A stretch of 64,000 nucleotides of DNA, from assembly GCA_022495995.1 (NCBI GenBank), contig JAFEMH010007457.1, positions 24,958-88,957 of the forward strand, given 5' to 3'. How positions within the stretch are numbered: position 1 is the stretch's first letter; each line of letters starts with the position of its first letter. A program made the position numbers and the translations under genes. The notes under the pieces are model-generated. The model made no database searches. It was not told the origin of the DNA and was given only the letters and a program-made list of their open reading frames with translations. This stretch comes from Adenophora triphylla var. japonica. Lineage: Eukaryota > Streptophyta > Magnoliopsida > Asterales > Campanulaceae. This document shows positions 43,306-54,588 of the stretch, piece by piece.

Positions 43306-45023
43306 TGAGGAAATTGCATTTTGGGCCCCAAAGTTTAGAAGGTGTTTCGAAGTTAGGCCATATTCTATCACTATTTACAATTTAGACTTCAAAGTTGTAA
43401 TTCTGTTTGCATGTTAGATTTTTAACTAGTTTTGTTAGAAAAATCCTTCAAATGATCATGTACAAGTCAAATGTCATTTAACAGAGGATGTTTTGAAATA
43501 ACTATTGCCAAATTGAGGGATCAAACAAGTATTTAAAATTAAAGGGTTAAAATACAGATATACATATGTAGAATTATTGCGAAACAAACAAAACCGATTT
43601 AACCCCCACTTCTTTTTTTTTCTTCTTCCCTCTTCCCCCACCACGATCTATTCACCTTCCCTCCTCTATTTTAGTCCGCCGTCACCGCTGTCGCCGCATC
43701 TCCCCTACTTCGCCGCTCCCTCAACCTTAAACCTTAATCGAAACTATCGGTTTCCATCTCCTCCACTCTCCCCTGCCTGTTGTTGCTTCCCCCTCCCCTC
43801 GTCCTTTCTTAGTTGTTGTCGGCGTTGACCACCTTTCCAACGTCGCCTCGCCCAGATCTCTGGCCTTCTCTTTACCTTCTTCTTCGCCCCACCGTTTTGC
43901 TTCCTCTATCATATCAACGCCCACGCTCAGATCTAAGAATATTTAAACATTTGGTTATTTGATTTGGATTTTTGCTGAACCAACACAATATTTTGTTTTT
44001 GATTTCGGATTCTCATTGCTTTTTATTCTGCAGACCTGATTTAATTTTTTTATGTGGGATTACTTGAAGGTGGTGGCTAGGTGGTAGATGGTAGAGGTTG
44101 TATGACATGGTGGTGTTGGACAGTGGTAAAGGGTGGTTAGCAGTGGTGATTGGCGATGGTAAAAGGTGGTGGTGGGTAGATAGAAGGTGGTTAGCATAAT
44201 AGTGTTGTAAATGTAATTATGTACAATAATTTTTTTGTATTTAGTGTTAGTGGCGTCGGAATGGTGGTGTCGAATTGATGGTGTTGGACGGTGGTGATCG
44301 GTGGTTAGCAGTGGGATTGGCTGTGGTAAATGGTGGTGGTGGTGAATGGAATGTGGTGGTGGGGGTTGGTTATGGTGGTGAGTTTGAGTTTTAAAGAGAA
44401 GATGATTGTTGGTTTGGACATTTAAATCAAATAAAACAATTGTGCATAATAGTGTTCTACATATAATTATGTAAAATATTTTTTATTTGTGTTTCAAGAG
44501 AAGATTTTTTTTAACATTTTAATTAGTTAAACACCATCACATATAAATAATTTTTAACATAATTATGTATACATAATTTTTAATAATATATACTAATATA
44601 AATATTAGGTTTTTAAATAGATTATTATTATCTCTTTCAAAAGAAAAAAACAGATTAATATAAATTGTATTAAAAAATAATTTTTTCAAAAAGATAATAT
44701 TTTTTTTTTGCATTTAATTGTTATTATAATAAAATATCATTTGTTTTTATATTTAGGGATATTAATATTTTCTTTTTTGGCTATTCATTTTCATTTAATT
44801 TGCATTAATACAACAATGAAAGAATTTTTGTTCAAAAACATCCTACATTAAATGACACGTGACTTACACGTGATCGTCTAACAAGTTTTTATAACAAAAC
44901 TCTTTAAAAACCCTAACATGCAAACAGAATGACAACTATGGTGCCTAAATTATAAATAGTGATAGAATAGGGCCTAACTTAGAAACGCCCCTAAACTTTG
45001 GGGGCCCAAAATGCAATTTCTCC
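43306..45023. mobile_element. Long-TIR (Mutator-like) element with gene-like core
   Basis: The first and last ~180 bp are inverted copies: TTGCATTTTGGGCCC, AAGTTAGGCC, TTCTATCACTATTTA, TTCTGTTTGCATGTTAG and GTCATTTAA appear in order from both ends. Flanks CAATATTGT (43297-43305) and CAATATTAT (45024-45032) form a 9-bp duplication with one mismatch. Long TIRs plus a 9-bp duplication indicate a Mutator-like element. No transposase is seen. The core has a CT/CC-rich leader-like block (43600-43930) and then GGTGGT-rich low-complexity DNA (44040-44400), so it may carry a captured gene piece. Confidence 0.75.
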
Positions 45024-45097
45024 CAATATTATTACAAACTTTTACCTGTATTTGTTCCTCTTATTCATGTCACAAGCAACAACAAACCAAAAATGTA

Positions 45098-48000
45098 TTA
45101 CAACCAGGCTGGATTAATCAAGGGAGTAACAACAGCCTTCACTTGCAAATAGTTATGAAGGCTATAAATACCCTTTTCCCTCCCAATCCCACTCATTTTA
45201 TACCCTCCAAAAGGAATTGCAGCATCAAATACGTCGAAGCAATTCACCCAAACCGTGCCAGCTCTTAGTGCCCTTGTCAAAGTGTTAGCTGTGTCAATGT
45301 TCTTGGTGAAAACTCCTGCTGCTAGACCATATTTTGTCGAATTCGCTCTCCTTATCACATCATTAATGTCACTGAGACGGAGAAATAAATTATGATCAGA
45401 TAAGAGATATGTTGAGATTATTTTTTCAGCAAATTTGATCATGTTATGCAACTTACTTGAATTTCAAGATGGACTGCACAGGGCCGAAAATCTCTTCCTT
45501 TGCTATCAACATATCATCCTAAAGTGACACATTTCGAGTTATGTTATTTTGCTCGATTTTAATAGCATTTTGCTAGATAATGTTAATTCCCCCGTCCCTA
45601 AATGAATGTCCAAATCTTTGAGAAGTTATCAAATCCTCCCTCATTAATCATCATGTTCTAGATCACACTTAAAATGAAGGTGTTATATAGTGAGGTCCTT
45701 GAGGGTGTTTTATTTACTTGTGCTATTAAAAGTGCTTGAAAACTTACTTTCTCAAATGTCCCTCAAAGTGAAAAGTGGACATTCCTTCCGGGACGGAGGG
45801 AGTAATTATTAGGAGAATACAGTTTAGATAATACCTGAACGTTAGAGAAAACAGTGGGTTGGATGTAATAGCCTTTGGAACCTAACCTATCACCCCCACA
45901 TTCAAGCGTAGCATTGCTCTCAATTCCAGATCTTATGAACCCAAGAACCTTCTCAAATTGCTCTGTATCGATCTGAAAACATCAAGAAAGATGAGTTCAA
46001 CCCTCTCATGCTCACTTAATCTATCACTTTCCATTATTCCTCTAAACTTATTCTTACTTTCCAGAAACATATAGGAAAAACATGCACTCCGTCCCTAAAT
46101 GAATTTCGAAAAAAGTTTCAAAATTTCTCTTGATTAAGAGAAAATTTGAATTTTTTTTCGAAATTCATTTAGGGACAGAGGGAGTAACATAAATCACTTC
46201 CAAGGAAATATACGGAAGAGAAAATAAATTCTTATAATAGTTCAAAATATTCCTTTAGGCGGGGAAGGAGAGAGTACCTGAGGGCCTTGTTCAACACCCT
46301 TTTTAAAGGGATCACCAACAACACGTCTCATAGCACGTGCTTTTGATTTTTCCAGGAATTCATCATATACACGTTCATGTACGTATGTGCGTGAACCGGC
46401 ACAACAACACTGACCCTATATATAGTCAAAACATTTTAATTAGTTCATTATGTCTAACCAAAAGTTGGTCAAGGTTTGGAAGAATTAGCTGCACTCACTT
46501 GATTGAAGAACAGAGCAAAATGTGCTAGTTCAACGGCCTTGTCAATATCAGCATCCTCGCATACGATAAACGGCGATTTTCCTCCAAGCTCTAAAGTCAC
46601 AGGCTTAAGATTGCTTTTTGCAGCTAATTCGAGTATTATCTTACCTGTCTCAGTCGATCCTGTGAAAGCAAGCTGCAAAGCAATATACAGATGGCCTTGA
46701 TAAGTGGGGCAAGTAGAAAATGAGCATAGCAGAAGTTCACAAAAAATATAATACTCCCTCCAGTCCCAAAATGAATGTCCAAAAAACTTTCAAATTTGCT
46801 CTTGAGCAAGAGCAAATTTGGATATTCATTTCAGGACGGGGGAGTAGTACAAACAAACAAGTCGTTACAAGCACATCTTGATAATTAAACTCCAATCTGA
46901 AAAAATTAGGATAAATTGAGATTTAACTATATTTCAGTATCAGTATAGGAGATGTAAGCTAATATAGTACTCCCTCCGTCCCATAATAAATGTCACACTT
47001 TCCTCTTTGTTCTCCCAAAATAAATGTCACGTATCTAAATAAGGAAATAGTCTTGGTGCAATTTTACCATGTTTTACCATGGTGCAAGCAATGTGCAAAC
47101 AAGTAAAGCACATTTCTTTAAAATGTTGACAAGTCAAATGCGACTTTTATATGGGACGGAGGGAGTAATATACCTTGTCGACATCCATATGACTAGCAAG
47201 GGCTGCACCAGCAGTTGGACCGTATCCTGAAACAATATTCAGAACACCAGGTGGAAGACCAGCCTGAAGCAAAGAAGTGCATTATATTACAACTAACAGA
47301 GAAAGGGGTGGGGGGAAGAAAGAATAAAAGGACAAAGAAATGGTACGGAGTATAAAACTACCTCATGTAGTAGCTTTGCAGCATATAGAGCTGTCAATGG
47401 AGTTTGTTCAGCTGTCTTTAGAACAACAGTATTACCACATGCAAGTGCTGGCCCAACTTTCCAGGCAAACATAAGAAGTGGAAAGTTCCAGGGAATAATC
47501 TGCCCAGCAACACCAATTGGTTCATGCAAAGTCTGGACATGGTAAGGCCCATCAGCGGGAACTGTGAGCCCATGGATTTTATCGGCCCAGCCTGCAATTT
47601 GGGGATATAATTGTATTACAATTTAGCGCATTTTTTTTTATAAAGAAAGAGGATATTGCATGAATAATCAAATCACAGAGCTCTTAGCCGTACCAGCATA
47701 GTAGCGAAATAGTCGTGCAAGCATGGGTACTTCAGTTTTGGCAGCCTGTGTATAAGGCTTTCCATTATTCCACGTCTCTAGAGCAGCAAGCTCATCGTTG
47801 TGTTTCTCAACCAAATTAGCAAACCGTAACAGAACATTTGACCTTTCCTGTAATTGAAATAAAAGAAATAAGAAGGGCAGAGATTTATTGTGAGCAGTCT
47901 TAGATGCAGAAGTCAATCACAAATTGATTGGACTGTTTTGCATTTTTATCACATTTTCTGCAGTAAAAGATTATAGGGTTTTTTGTTTATTTTCTGGAAA

Positions 48001-48978
48001 TTTTTTCCAACAATAATCTAAAAAAATGAAACAACCACCAATAAAGCAGTAAATGGGCTTTGGGAATAGAAGTATAAAATGGAAACATAAAAAGATTTGA
48101 GACACAGAATCTAAGGAAAAAACATAAAAAGCAGAAAGTTCATACATAAGCAGACAATTTAGGCCATGGTCCTTCATCGAACGCCTTACGTGCAGCAGAA
48201 ACTGCACGATTAATATCTTCTGCATCACCTTCAGCTACCTGAGCAATCACATCCCCAGTGCGTGGATCTAACGTTGGAAACGTCTTTCCTAAAACCAACA
48301 TAAAGTAAATTCAAGACTTCAAACCCAATGCCTATGATTGGTAAAAGATACTAATCAAATAGATCATTTTGTTTAAGTTTATGGATCGTATTTGATTACC
48401 AGATGCGGAATCAACAAACTTCCCATTGATCAAAAGTTGGGTGTAAGCAATTTGAACCGGGGGAATAATTGGTTCCTCAAGTGCTGCAGCAGTGCTAAAC
48501 CTAGAAATCCCCCTTCTCAAGTTGGAATTTCTACCTGGGGATTACATAAACAAGTTGGAATTCGAAACCAATGAAGCTGAATTGAAAATGCACGAGTTTA
48601 AACTGGAAATCGTCCAAACATTCAAAACCAACCAATCAATGACAATCAAACTTAGGTCACTTGTATTTAATGACATAAACACATCAAGATTGACATTTTC
48701 TTGTTAGCTTTCTGAAAAAGTAGATCTCTCATACTCTATAATAGAAGAACATCAGTCAAATTGCAGCATATACCCAAAAAAAGGTTGGAATATTGAGTTA
48801 AATGTAGTAAAATACAAGTTCAAATCTTATGAAACAAGTAACAAGAAAAAGTGAATAAATTAAGCAAAAGGGTTGGATTAGAATCATCCAAAGAAGATAC
48901 CTTTTAAGCTAAAACAAACCCAAATAAGGTAATTGATAGGATGGATCATATATGAAGAGTAAATTAGAAAACACAAAA

Positions 48979-49017
<39 letters not shown>

Positions 49018-49099
49018 GAGAAAGGATAGAAGGAGCAGGACAAGAAAGAGATAGAGAACGAGAGAGCAGGTATGAAGATAACCGGCGAGCAACTGCCAT
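45098..49099 (-). CDS. ALDH2B: Mitochondrial aldehyde dehydrogenase, ALDH2B type (11 exons)
   Basis: Exons, 5' to 3': 49099-49015, 48534-48400, 48288-48146, 47847-47694, 47591-47362, 47263-47174, 46672-46499, 46415-46278, 45972-45835, 45518-45457, 45371-45098. Joined, they give 540 residues, the usual ALDH2B length. The N-terminus ([15 protein letters not shown]) is a typical Arg/Ser-rich mitochondrial presequence. The core shows the cofactor-binding [16 protein letters not shown], catalytic Glu in LELGGKSP, the active-site Cys in GQCCCAGS (split between exons 7 and 8), EEIFGPV, and the C-terminal [13 protein letters not shown]2 oxidises acetaldehyde and other aldehydes to acids with NAD+. 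All introns are GT-AG. Introns contain four Stowaway MITEs, and the intron 1 donor lies in a (CT)n run. The ORF is intact. Confidence 0.95.
45589..45802. mobile_element. Stowaway-like MITE in ALDH2B intron 9
   Basis: Left CCCCCGTCCCTAAATGAATGTCC and right GGACATTCCTTCCGGGACGGAGGGAG are inverted, with TA-like flanks. Non-coding, about 214 bp. Confidence 0.85.
46085..46184. mobile_element. Stowaway-like foldback MITE in ALDH2B intron 8
   Basis: About 100 bp that form an almost complete hairpin: CACTCCGTCCCTAAATGAAT at one end and ATTCATTTAGGGACAGAGGG at the other, with CTTGATTAAGAG at the centre. TA follows the right end. Confidence 0.87.
46754..46844. mobile_element. Stowaway-like foldback MITE in ALDH2B intron 6
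   Basis: A 91-bp hairpin flanked by TA. Ends CTCCCTCCAGTCCC / GGACGGGGGAG; centre GCTCTTGAGCAAGAGC. Same family as 46085-46184. Confidence 0.87.
46970..47165. mobile_element. Stowaway MITE next to an ALDH2B splice donor (intron 6)
   Basis: Ends CTCCCTCCGTCCCATA / TATGGGACGGAGGGAG, with TA on both sides (46968-46969, 47166-47167). Its right end is only a few bases from the donor GT of exon 6 (47172-47173 on the plus strand). Confidence 0.93.
48983..49013. repeat. (AG)n microsatellite at the ALDH2B intron 1 donor
   Basis: About 15 AG units on the plus strand, i.e. (CT)n right after the GT of the donor. No other in-frame GT joins exon 1 to exon 2 as well. Confidence 0.95.
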
Positions 49100-50157
49100 T
49101 TTTCCCGGCGGGAGTTATTGTCTCTCTCTCTACTATCACTCGCTATCTCAACATCTGGAGTAATGGATTGTGACTCACTTTTCATTTACCAACATCCAAT
49201 AATTAATTTATTTTTTAAAAATCCAATAATTAATTTGGTCCCGACTGTGGACCGATCTTTTCCAATACCAATGCGATTAAATCAATTTTTATTTAGTCGA
49301 CGCTTGTCTTATCCGGATAAACAAAGGCGGGAAGGTGACATACAATTTTTTTTATATATATTTATGATAAAAGTTAATTATTTTTAAATAAATTATACAT
49401 GGATCAAATTGATCCCGATCCGGGTAACTACATGACAAAGGCCAATATTAAATACGCAATTTTTTTTTACTAAAAGGATGGATGAGTTGGCAATTTTACT
49501 TCCTTCAATTCAAAATAATAATTATTTTTTGAGTTAAAACAATTCAAATTTCTATTTTATTCTCGCATTGAAAATTGTTTTTCTTTATTAATTGGGTAGT
49601 TGTGTTAAGTAATGTAAGAGAAAGAAACATTAAATAAAAGACAATCTTGATATTTTTATCATAAAATTAAGGTAATAATTGATTTTCTTAAAACTTGTGA
49701 AAAGTCTCGATTATTTTATACCAGAGAGATGATTGAATTGATTATAGACCCTTCATACTCGAATTAAAATCTAATTAAAAGTATCAATAAATCATAACAT
49801 ATTATTTGTTAAAAAATAAATCAATTATTGTTCACTTAAATATGTACTAAATAAAAAATAAACGGGACAGTGAGAATATAAGCTAGTTTTTTTTTTTTTC
49901 TCTTTTTTCTTTTTTTTTCAAAGCAAATTGATGGGCTCATTCTAAGCCACAGTAAAAAATCACTTGGTGAATCGAACTTAATGAAGGAAGAGAAAGAAAG
50001 ATGAACTTCTGTTGAAGCTGACAGATTTTTCATGGCAATACAAATCCTATGAAAAATACGTACAAAATTGCTCTCATTATTTTTGTACAGTTTATTAATT
50101 ACTCTACTTGTTTTGTACCATCGTAAAACTGTATTAAGACGATTTCCTTATTTAAGC
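49100..50157. other. ALDH2B promoter side and CNGC 3' flank
   Basis: 49100-49260 is the likely ALDH2B leader and promoter (CT-rich at 49115-49130; no clear TATA box). 49390-49860 is AT-rich without a feature; 49888-49920 is a T-run. 50040-50157 lies after the CNGC stop and probably holds its 3' UTR. Confidence 0.5.
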
Positions 50158-53100
50158 TCAGTGATCGTCTGAAAAATTAGGCTCATCCGGCTTAAACAGC
50201 TTTGGCATCTTTAATGTCCCCTTTTGAACAACCCCTTTCTTAGTATTAGCAGCAAACTTTGAAGCCAACATTGTAGCTCCAAGATTTTGGGAATGGCTGT
50301 CCGTACCCCTACCACCATCCTCATCACTCATATCCTCCTCATAATCTATGCTCGTATACAATCCTTCTCTTCTTGCCAGCTCTTCAGCCAGCTTCTTCCT
50401 CTTATGCCGCCTCCATGCCGCTTGTATAAAGCAAGCTCCCCATGTCCTCCATTGATGTGAGTAGTACCGGAAAGCGTGCTGCAATTTCTTGCTGTGAAGA
50501 CGTTTGAATTGTTTGGCCACGAACTTGAGGTCTTCCGCTCTAAGAGCAAAGGCTTCTACTTCTGTTAATGCTTTTACGGTTCTTGTTGAAGATGGAAGGT
50601 TTAGGCTTGAATTGGGCATTAGGGCCCATGTTAGCAATTCTTCCCCACAAAAGTCGCCGGCTTTAAGTGTTATGGAGTTGAAGAAACCCGATCTTCCACC
50701 GTTGGTGGTCGTGCTGTCTAATTGACCTCTGATCACAAAACTCATCTCGTTTACTGGATCACCTTCGCGAAGAAGGCACGTGCCTTTTGTGCTTAATGAT
50801 GGAACCAAATGCTCGCATATTGCATCTAATAGTTGATCATCATCCATTTGTGAAAAGAAAGGAACCTGCAAAAAAAATTAAAAAAAATGAAATGTGTAAA
50901 TCCGACAACTGCCAAAAAACTCTCAACTCAAGTTGCATCTGGTATCCCTTTCTAAGGTTTCAGTTAAAATACACTTAATGATTGATTCATGTGTCTTCTA
51001 AGATGACTTACACGTCGAACAAGAGCAAGGCAAAGATGCCTTTGAATTTGACGCTTGAGATCCAAGGGTAAGGCACGTAAAAGGTCTTCTTCATCTACTC
51101 CTCTTGTGGCAAGCCATTTATATTGGACAAACCTACGAATACGGTCCTGCAAATCTTGAGGTAGTTGTCGGTGCGTCATCCATTCTTCTGTATCCCTGTT
51201 TTTAACCCTCCATTCCTCAAGTCTTGCTGATGTAGATTGCAGATACGTCTTTATATCATATATTTCAGATTAATTAAGTACTATAACAGAGAAAGTCTAA
51301 ATGAAGAAATTTACGGCAGATTCCTTTGTATGAATACCTGCATGTTACCAATCAGTAGAGAGAAAAACACCAACCCCGAAAGGCAAACTCCACAGCTAAA
51401 TATTGTTTCGCCAACCTCTGTACTCGTGTTCAAATTCTGCCCATATGCACTTCATATCACCAAATATTCAAAGATCATTAGCATTCGATATCAAAATGCA
51501 GTAAAGGACTTTAGAGAAAAGAAAAGAAAAATTTACCATAGACTTCTCAAACCCAACCAAAGACAGTAGAAATACTTTTCCGAGAAGGGGGCAGAAGTAA
51601 CTTGCTCTTTGAAGGCATCAGCGAACATTCCAAACTGAAAATTAATAGGACTATTTTCAGTACCACAATTGGTCAAAACCTTAGTGACTTTTAACCATGC
51701 GTCACGACCTTCTTCCATCAAATGATCACAATCAAAAAACAAGCGATTACAAGACGGAGAATGGGTCCCATTCTGCCACACATTCTGCTCCTTTGAACAT
51801 TCTGCTTTCCAGCAAGTATATTGACGCTCAATCGACAGCACATACCACGAGGCTCCAAAAACCTGCACTGACATTTATAACAATAATAATGACGATAGAT
51901 AATAAAAAACTGATCAAAAAAGTCAGCAGGAACAGAAAGACGTGTGGAAAAAAGGATGAAAGGTGTGCTTACATGACTAACTAGCATAAAGAGAACTAGA
52001 TAGTATGCTGCCCCGGCCCAAGCAGTCTTGGCCACAACCCCCGTGTTCTTAATAATGCGTTGGTTCAAAGGGAAAATGGCAAGGAGGCGGGGAATAAATT
52101 GAAGGATAATAATCAGAGAAATGTTGTGGTTAGCATGAGTAGCTGATAGATTTCGCATTGCTGGTATAATAAACCAGATGAAAATCTGCAAGTTAAATAC
52201 TCGTATAAAGAAATCAAGTTGCTGAAATCTAAAGAAATAAAACTCAAACATATTCAGTTGAATCATTTTTTAAGAGATTTGCAGCAAATAGGAAACATAT
52301 ACTGCTTACGTTACTGAAAATAAATATCCATTTTACTTCAAGGGAATTTTGAAAAAAATAGCTTTCAAGCAATTTTAGTAGCATGTTTACATCAATATCC
52401 TTGTTGATTCTAATAGATGACATTATGATTGTAATTACTCCCTCCGTCCCGGAGATCTTAAGAAAAAGTAAAATGGAACGGGAATTAAGGAATATTATTA
52501 TAGTATTAGGAGAGAGAATGAGTGGAAGAAGTGTTGTGAGTGTGAAAAATTAAATAGGAGAGAGAATGAGTGGGATGAATAGTTAGGAGAGAGAATGTTG
52601 TGAGTATAAAAGTAAAGTAGGAGAGAGAATGAGTGGGGTAGGAAGAGTATAAAATTAATAAAAACTTTCTATTTTGGGATTTCTTAAGATAAGCGGGACG
52701 CCCAAAATAGAAACTTTTCTTAAGATGGGTGAGACGGAGGGAGTATATATTAGGACATGATGATTGACGGTAAAAGATTTAGTAACTTTACAAAATTAAC
52801 ATTTATTTAGTTTTTTTTTTTTTTTTAATGGATACTTATTCATTTGACCTAACAATAGGGAAAATCAAGAGCAAATTTGAAAATTTTGGTCATTCAATTT
52901 GGGAAGTACTACCCTCCGTCCCATTACAATTCACACAGTTTGTCAACTGTGTTGGTCAACTGTATTGGTCAACTGTGTGAATCTTTGATCAATAATTTTA
53001 TGAATATCTAGATATTTTTTTGTAATTTTAAAAATTGTTTTTACTTCACCATTAGAAATACTATCAATAACTTTTTTTAGAATTGCAAAGAGATATCTAG

Positions 53101-53660
53101 ATATTCATAAAATCATGGTCAAAAATTGATTCAGTTGACCAACTGTGTGATTTGTAGCGGGACGGAGGGAGTAATTGTTTTGACCTAGAACACAAAATAA
53201 AAAATGAATATACCTGAGGGAGGGGAAGAGCCGCAGCTAGATCAATGGCAAAATCGGTTTTCAAGTAACGAATAGCAATCTTATTTGGATCATAAACCAA
53301 ATCGCCCCTACCAAAAACCCTAGAATTGGGCGCTACATATGCCGTACGGAACTTCATGCCAATATGCAAGAAGGAAAACAAATCGACAATGGACCGCCAT
53401 ATCGTAATGACGGCGGCCAACTCATAATCGTTGCTCATACAATTGTCCTTTCGAATCTCGGGGACGAGAAAGTAGAGAGGGTCGACGAAGAGAGCGCTGA
53501 GACATGAAAAGAGGAAAATATGGTTCCATTTGCTGACAAAGTCGCTGCCGGGATCGAGGATTTGGCGCCACCATGGCTGATGACGGTGGTAGATTAGAGC
53601 GGCGGGTTTGGGAATGTGGAGGAATTTCTTAGAGGTGGATGCCAGATGAATTGGGTTCAT
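50158..53660 (-). CDS. CNGC16: Cyclic-nucleotide-gated channel, CNGC16-like (6 exons)
   Basis: Exons, 5' to 3': 53660-53214, 52185-51973, 51862-51537, 51449-51338, 51248-51012, 50865-50158, giving about 680 residues. Six transmembrane segments lie in exons 1-4 (e.g. WNHIFLFSCLSALFVDPLYF, DLAAALPLPQ, YLVLFMLVSHV), with the pore filter GQN at the exon 3/4 region (CAYGQNL). Exons 5-6 carry the C-linker (RRFVQYKWLATRGVDEE), the cyclic-nucleotide-binding domain (phosphate cassette GDFCGEELLTWAL) and an IQ calmodulin site (WGACFIQAAWRRHKRKK). The C-terminal LASKFAANTK...LKMPK tail is like CNGC16 of group III rather than its paralogue CNGC18. These are plasma-membrane Ca2+-permeable channels; CNGC16 is linked to pollen stress tolerance. 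The start is the ATG at 53660. Intron 1 holds two MITEs. The ORF is intact. Confidence 0.93.
52438..52743. mobile_element. Stowaway-type MITE in CNGC intron 1
   Basis: Ends CTCCCTCCGTCCCGGAGA / TGAGACGGAGGGAG between TA pairs (52436-52437, 52744-52745). Sub-terminal TCTTAAGA blocks are inverted. Interior repeats GGAGAGAGAATGAGTGG three times. Confidence 0.92.
52909..53171. mobile_element. Second Stowaway-type MITE in CNGC intron 1
   Basis: Ends CTACCCTCCGTCCC / GGGACGGAGGGAG, flanked by TA. The interior has inverted TTTTATGAATATCTAGATAT / ATATCTAGATATTCATAAAA arms and GTTGGTCAACTGTGT repeats. The right end lies about 40 bp from the exon 1 donor. Confidence 0.92.
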
Positions 53661-54026
53661 TTTCCATGTCAATTATGATTATTCTTACAGAATCCAATTA
53701 TGGCACAGAGGCGCGAGGAGAGAGAAAGCTATGGAGGAAATTAAAACTAGAGGTTTGATTGAGTAAAGCTGGAGAAGTTGCCGGTTGATCACAAGAAATT
53801 CCAATTTTTTGGCGCATTAATTTTAGGAATTATCTATAGAATAAAATAAAGGGGTCTTTTTTTGAACAGCAGTATAAATAGTTTTACTTGCCAAAATTTC
53901 CATTTTGCCTTCATTATTTTGTTTTAGCACTCATTTTGCGCTTTAAAAAAATTTAATTTTTTTTAAAATTTAAAGAAATAAAAAAAAAAAAAACAAACAA
54001 ACAAACAAACAAACGTGGCCTTGAAC

Positions 54027-54565
54027 TGATGATGGCCATTTTGGGCTTTAGCCCGTGGACGGCCCGTAAACCCTTCGGCCCGTGGCCTGTATGGCCCGTG
54101 TCCGCCGGCCCGTGACCAAGCCCGTGATCCGGCCCGCCTATATTACGGACCAGGCTTTTCAGAGGAAAAGGTGGACGGAGCGGGCTAAGCCCGCGGGCTT
54201 CCAAGCCCGTCCAACCCTTTATCCGTTTGGCCCCTTTTTTTTTTTTTTATAATTTATACTTAACGTTTGAATAATTAACACCAAAGTCATTGTGTCCAAG
54301 TGGTAAGTTTGCTCACTTATTCCACTTCACCCCGTGTTCGAATCCCCCTACCCCCTTTTCAGATTTTGAAAAAAAAAAGGGCAAATCCGTTTGGCCCGTG
54401 GATCCTTGATCCGGGCGAGCAGGCGAACTACCATGGAAAAACGGACGGGCCGGGCCGGGCATTAGCCCGTCTCCTCTCACGGACGGGCCGGGTTATGCCC
54501 GTTTGTCCGTTTGTCCGCTCATCGACGGGCCGGGCCGGGCCGGGCTACCCATTTGGCCTTCATCA
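54027..54565. mobile_element. hAT-like MITE (GGCCCGTGG-rich) nested in the Helitron
   Basis: A perfect 8-bp duplication CCTTGAAC (54019-54026, 54566-54573) flanks inverted ends TGATGATGGCCATTTTGGG / CCCATTTGGCCTTCATCA. 8-bp duplications are typical of hAT elements. The interior is full of GGCCCGTG and CGGGCCGGGC palindromic units and has no ORF of note. Confidence 0.85.
54234..54384 (+). mobile_element. tRNA-derived SINE-like insertion nested in the hAT-like MITE
   Basis: A 13-bp duplication ATCCGTTTGGCCC (54221-54233, 54385-54397) flanks the insert. It contains an A-box-like TGTCCAAGTGG (54293-54303) and a B-box-like TGTTCGAATCC (54335-54345) about 30 bp apart, then an A-run (54367-54378). 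This is the layout of a tRNA-derived SINE. The unusual T-run at its start (54235-54249) is not explained. Confidence 0.75.
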
Positions 54566-54588
54566 CCTTGAACACGGGCTTAGACTAG

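Larger units (their letters stand above)
53833..54588 (+). mobile_element. Helitron-like element split by a hAT-like MITE
   Basis: It starts TCTATAGAATAAAATAAAGG after an A and ends ACACGGGCTTAGACTAG before a T, matching the 3771-3967 family. Without the 539-bp nested element and its duplicated 8 bp it would be about 210 bp, like the others. It lies in the 5' flank of CNGC16, about 170 bp from the start codon. Confidence 0.8.

Noticed and set aside
53661..53672. Longer CNGC16 N-terminus starting upstream of 53660
   Set aside because: The upstream codon is TTG, not ATG; the first in-frame ATG is 53660.
54286..54352. Functional tRNA gene
   Set aside because: A and B boxes are present, but the flanks, A-tail and 13-bp duplication indicate a SINE-like insertion, and a full cloverleaf was not found.
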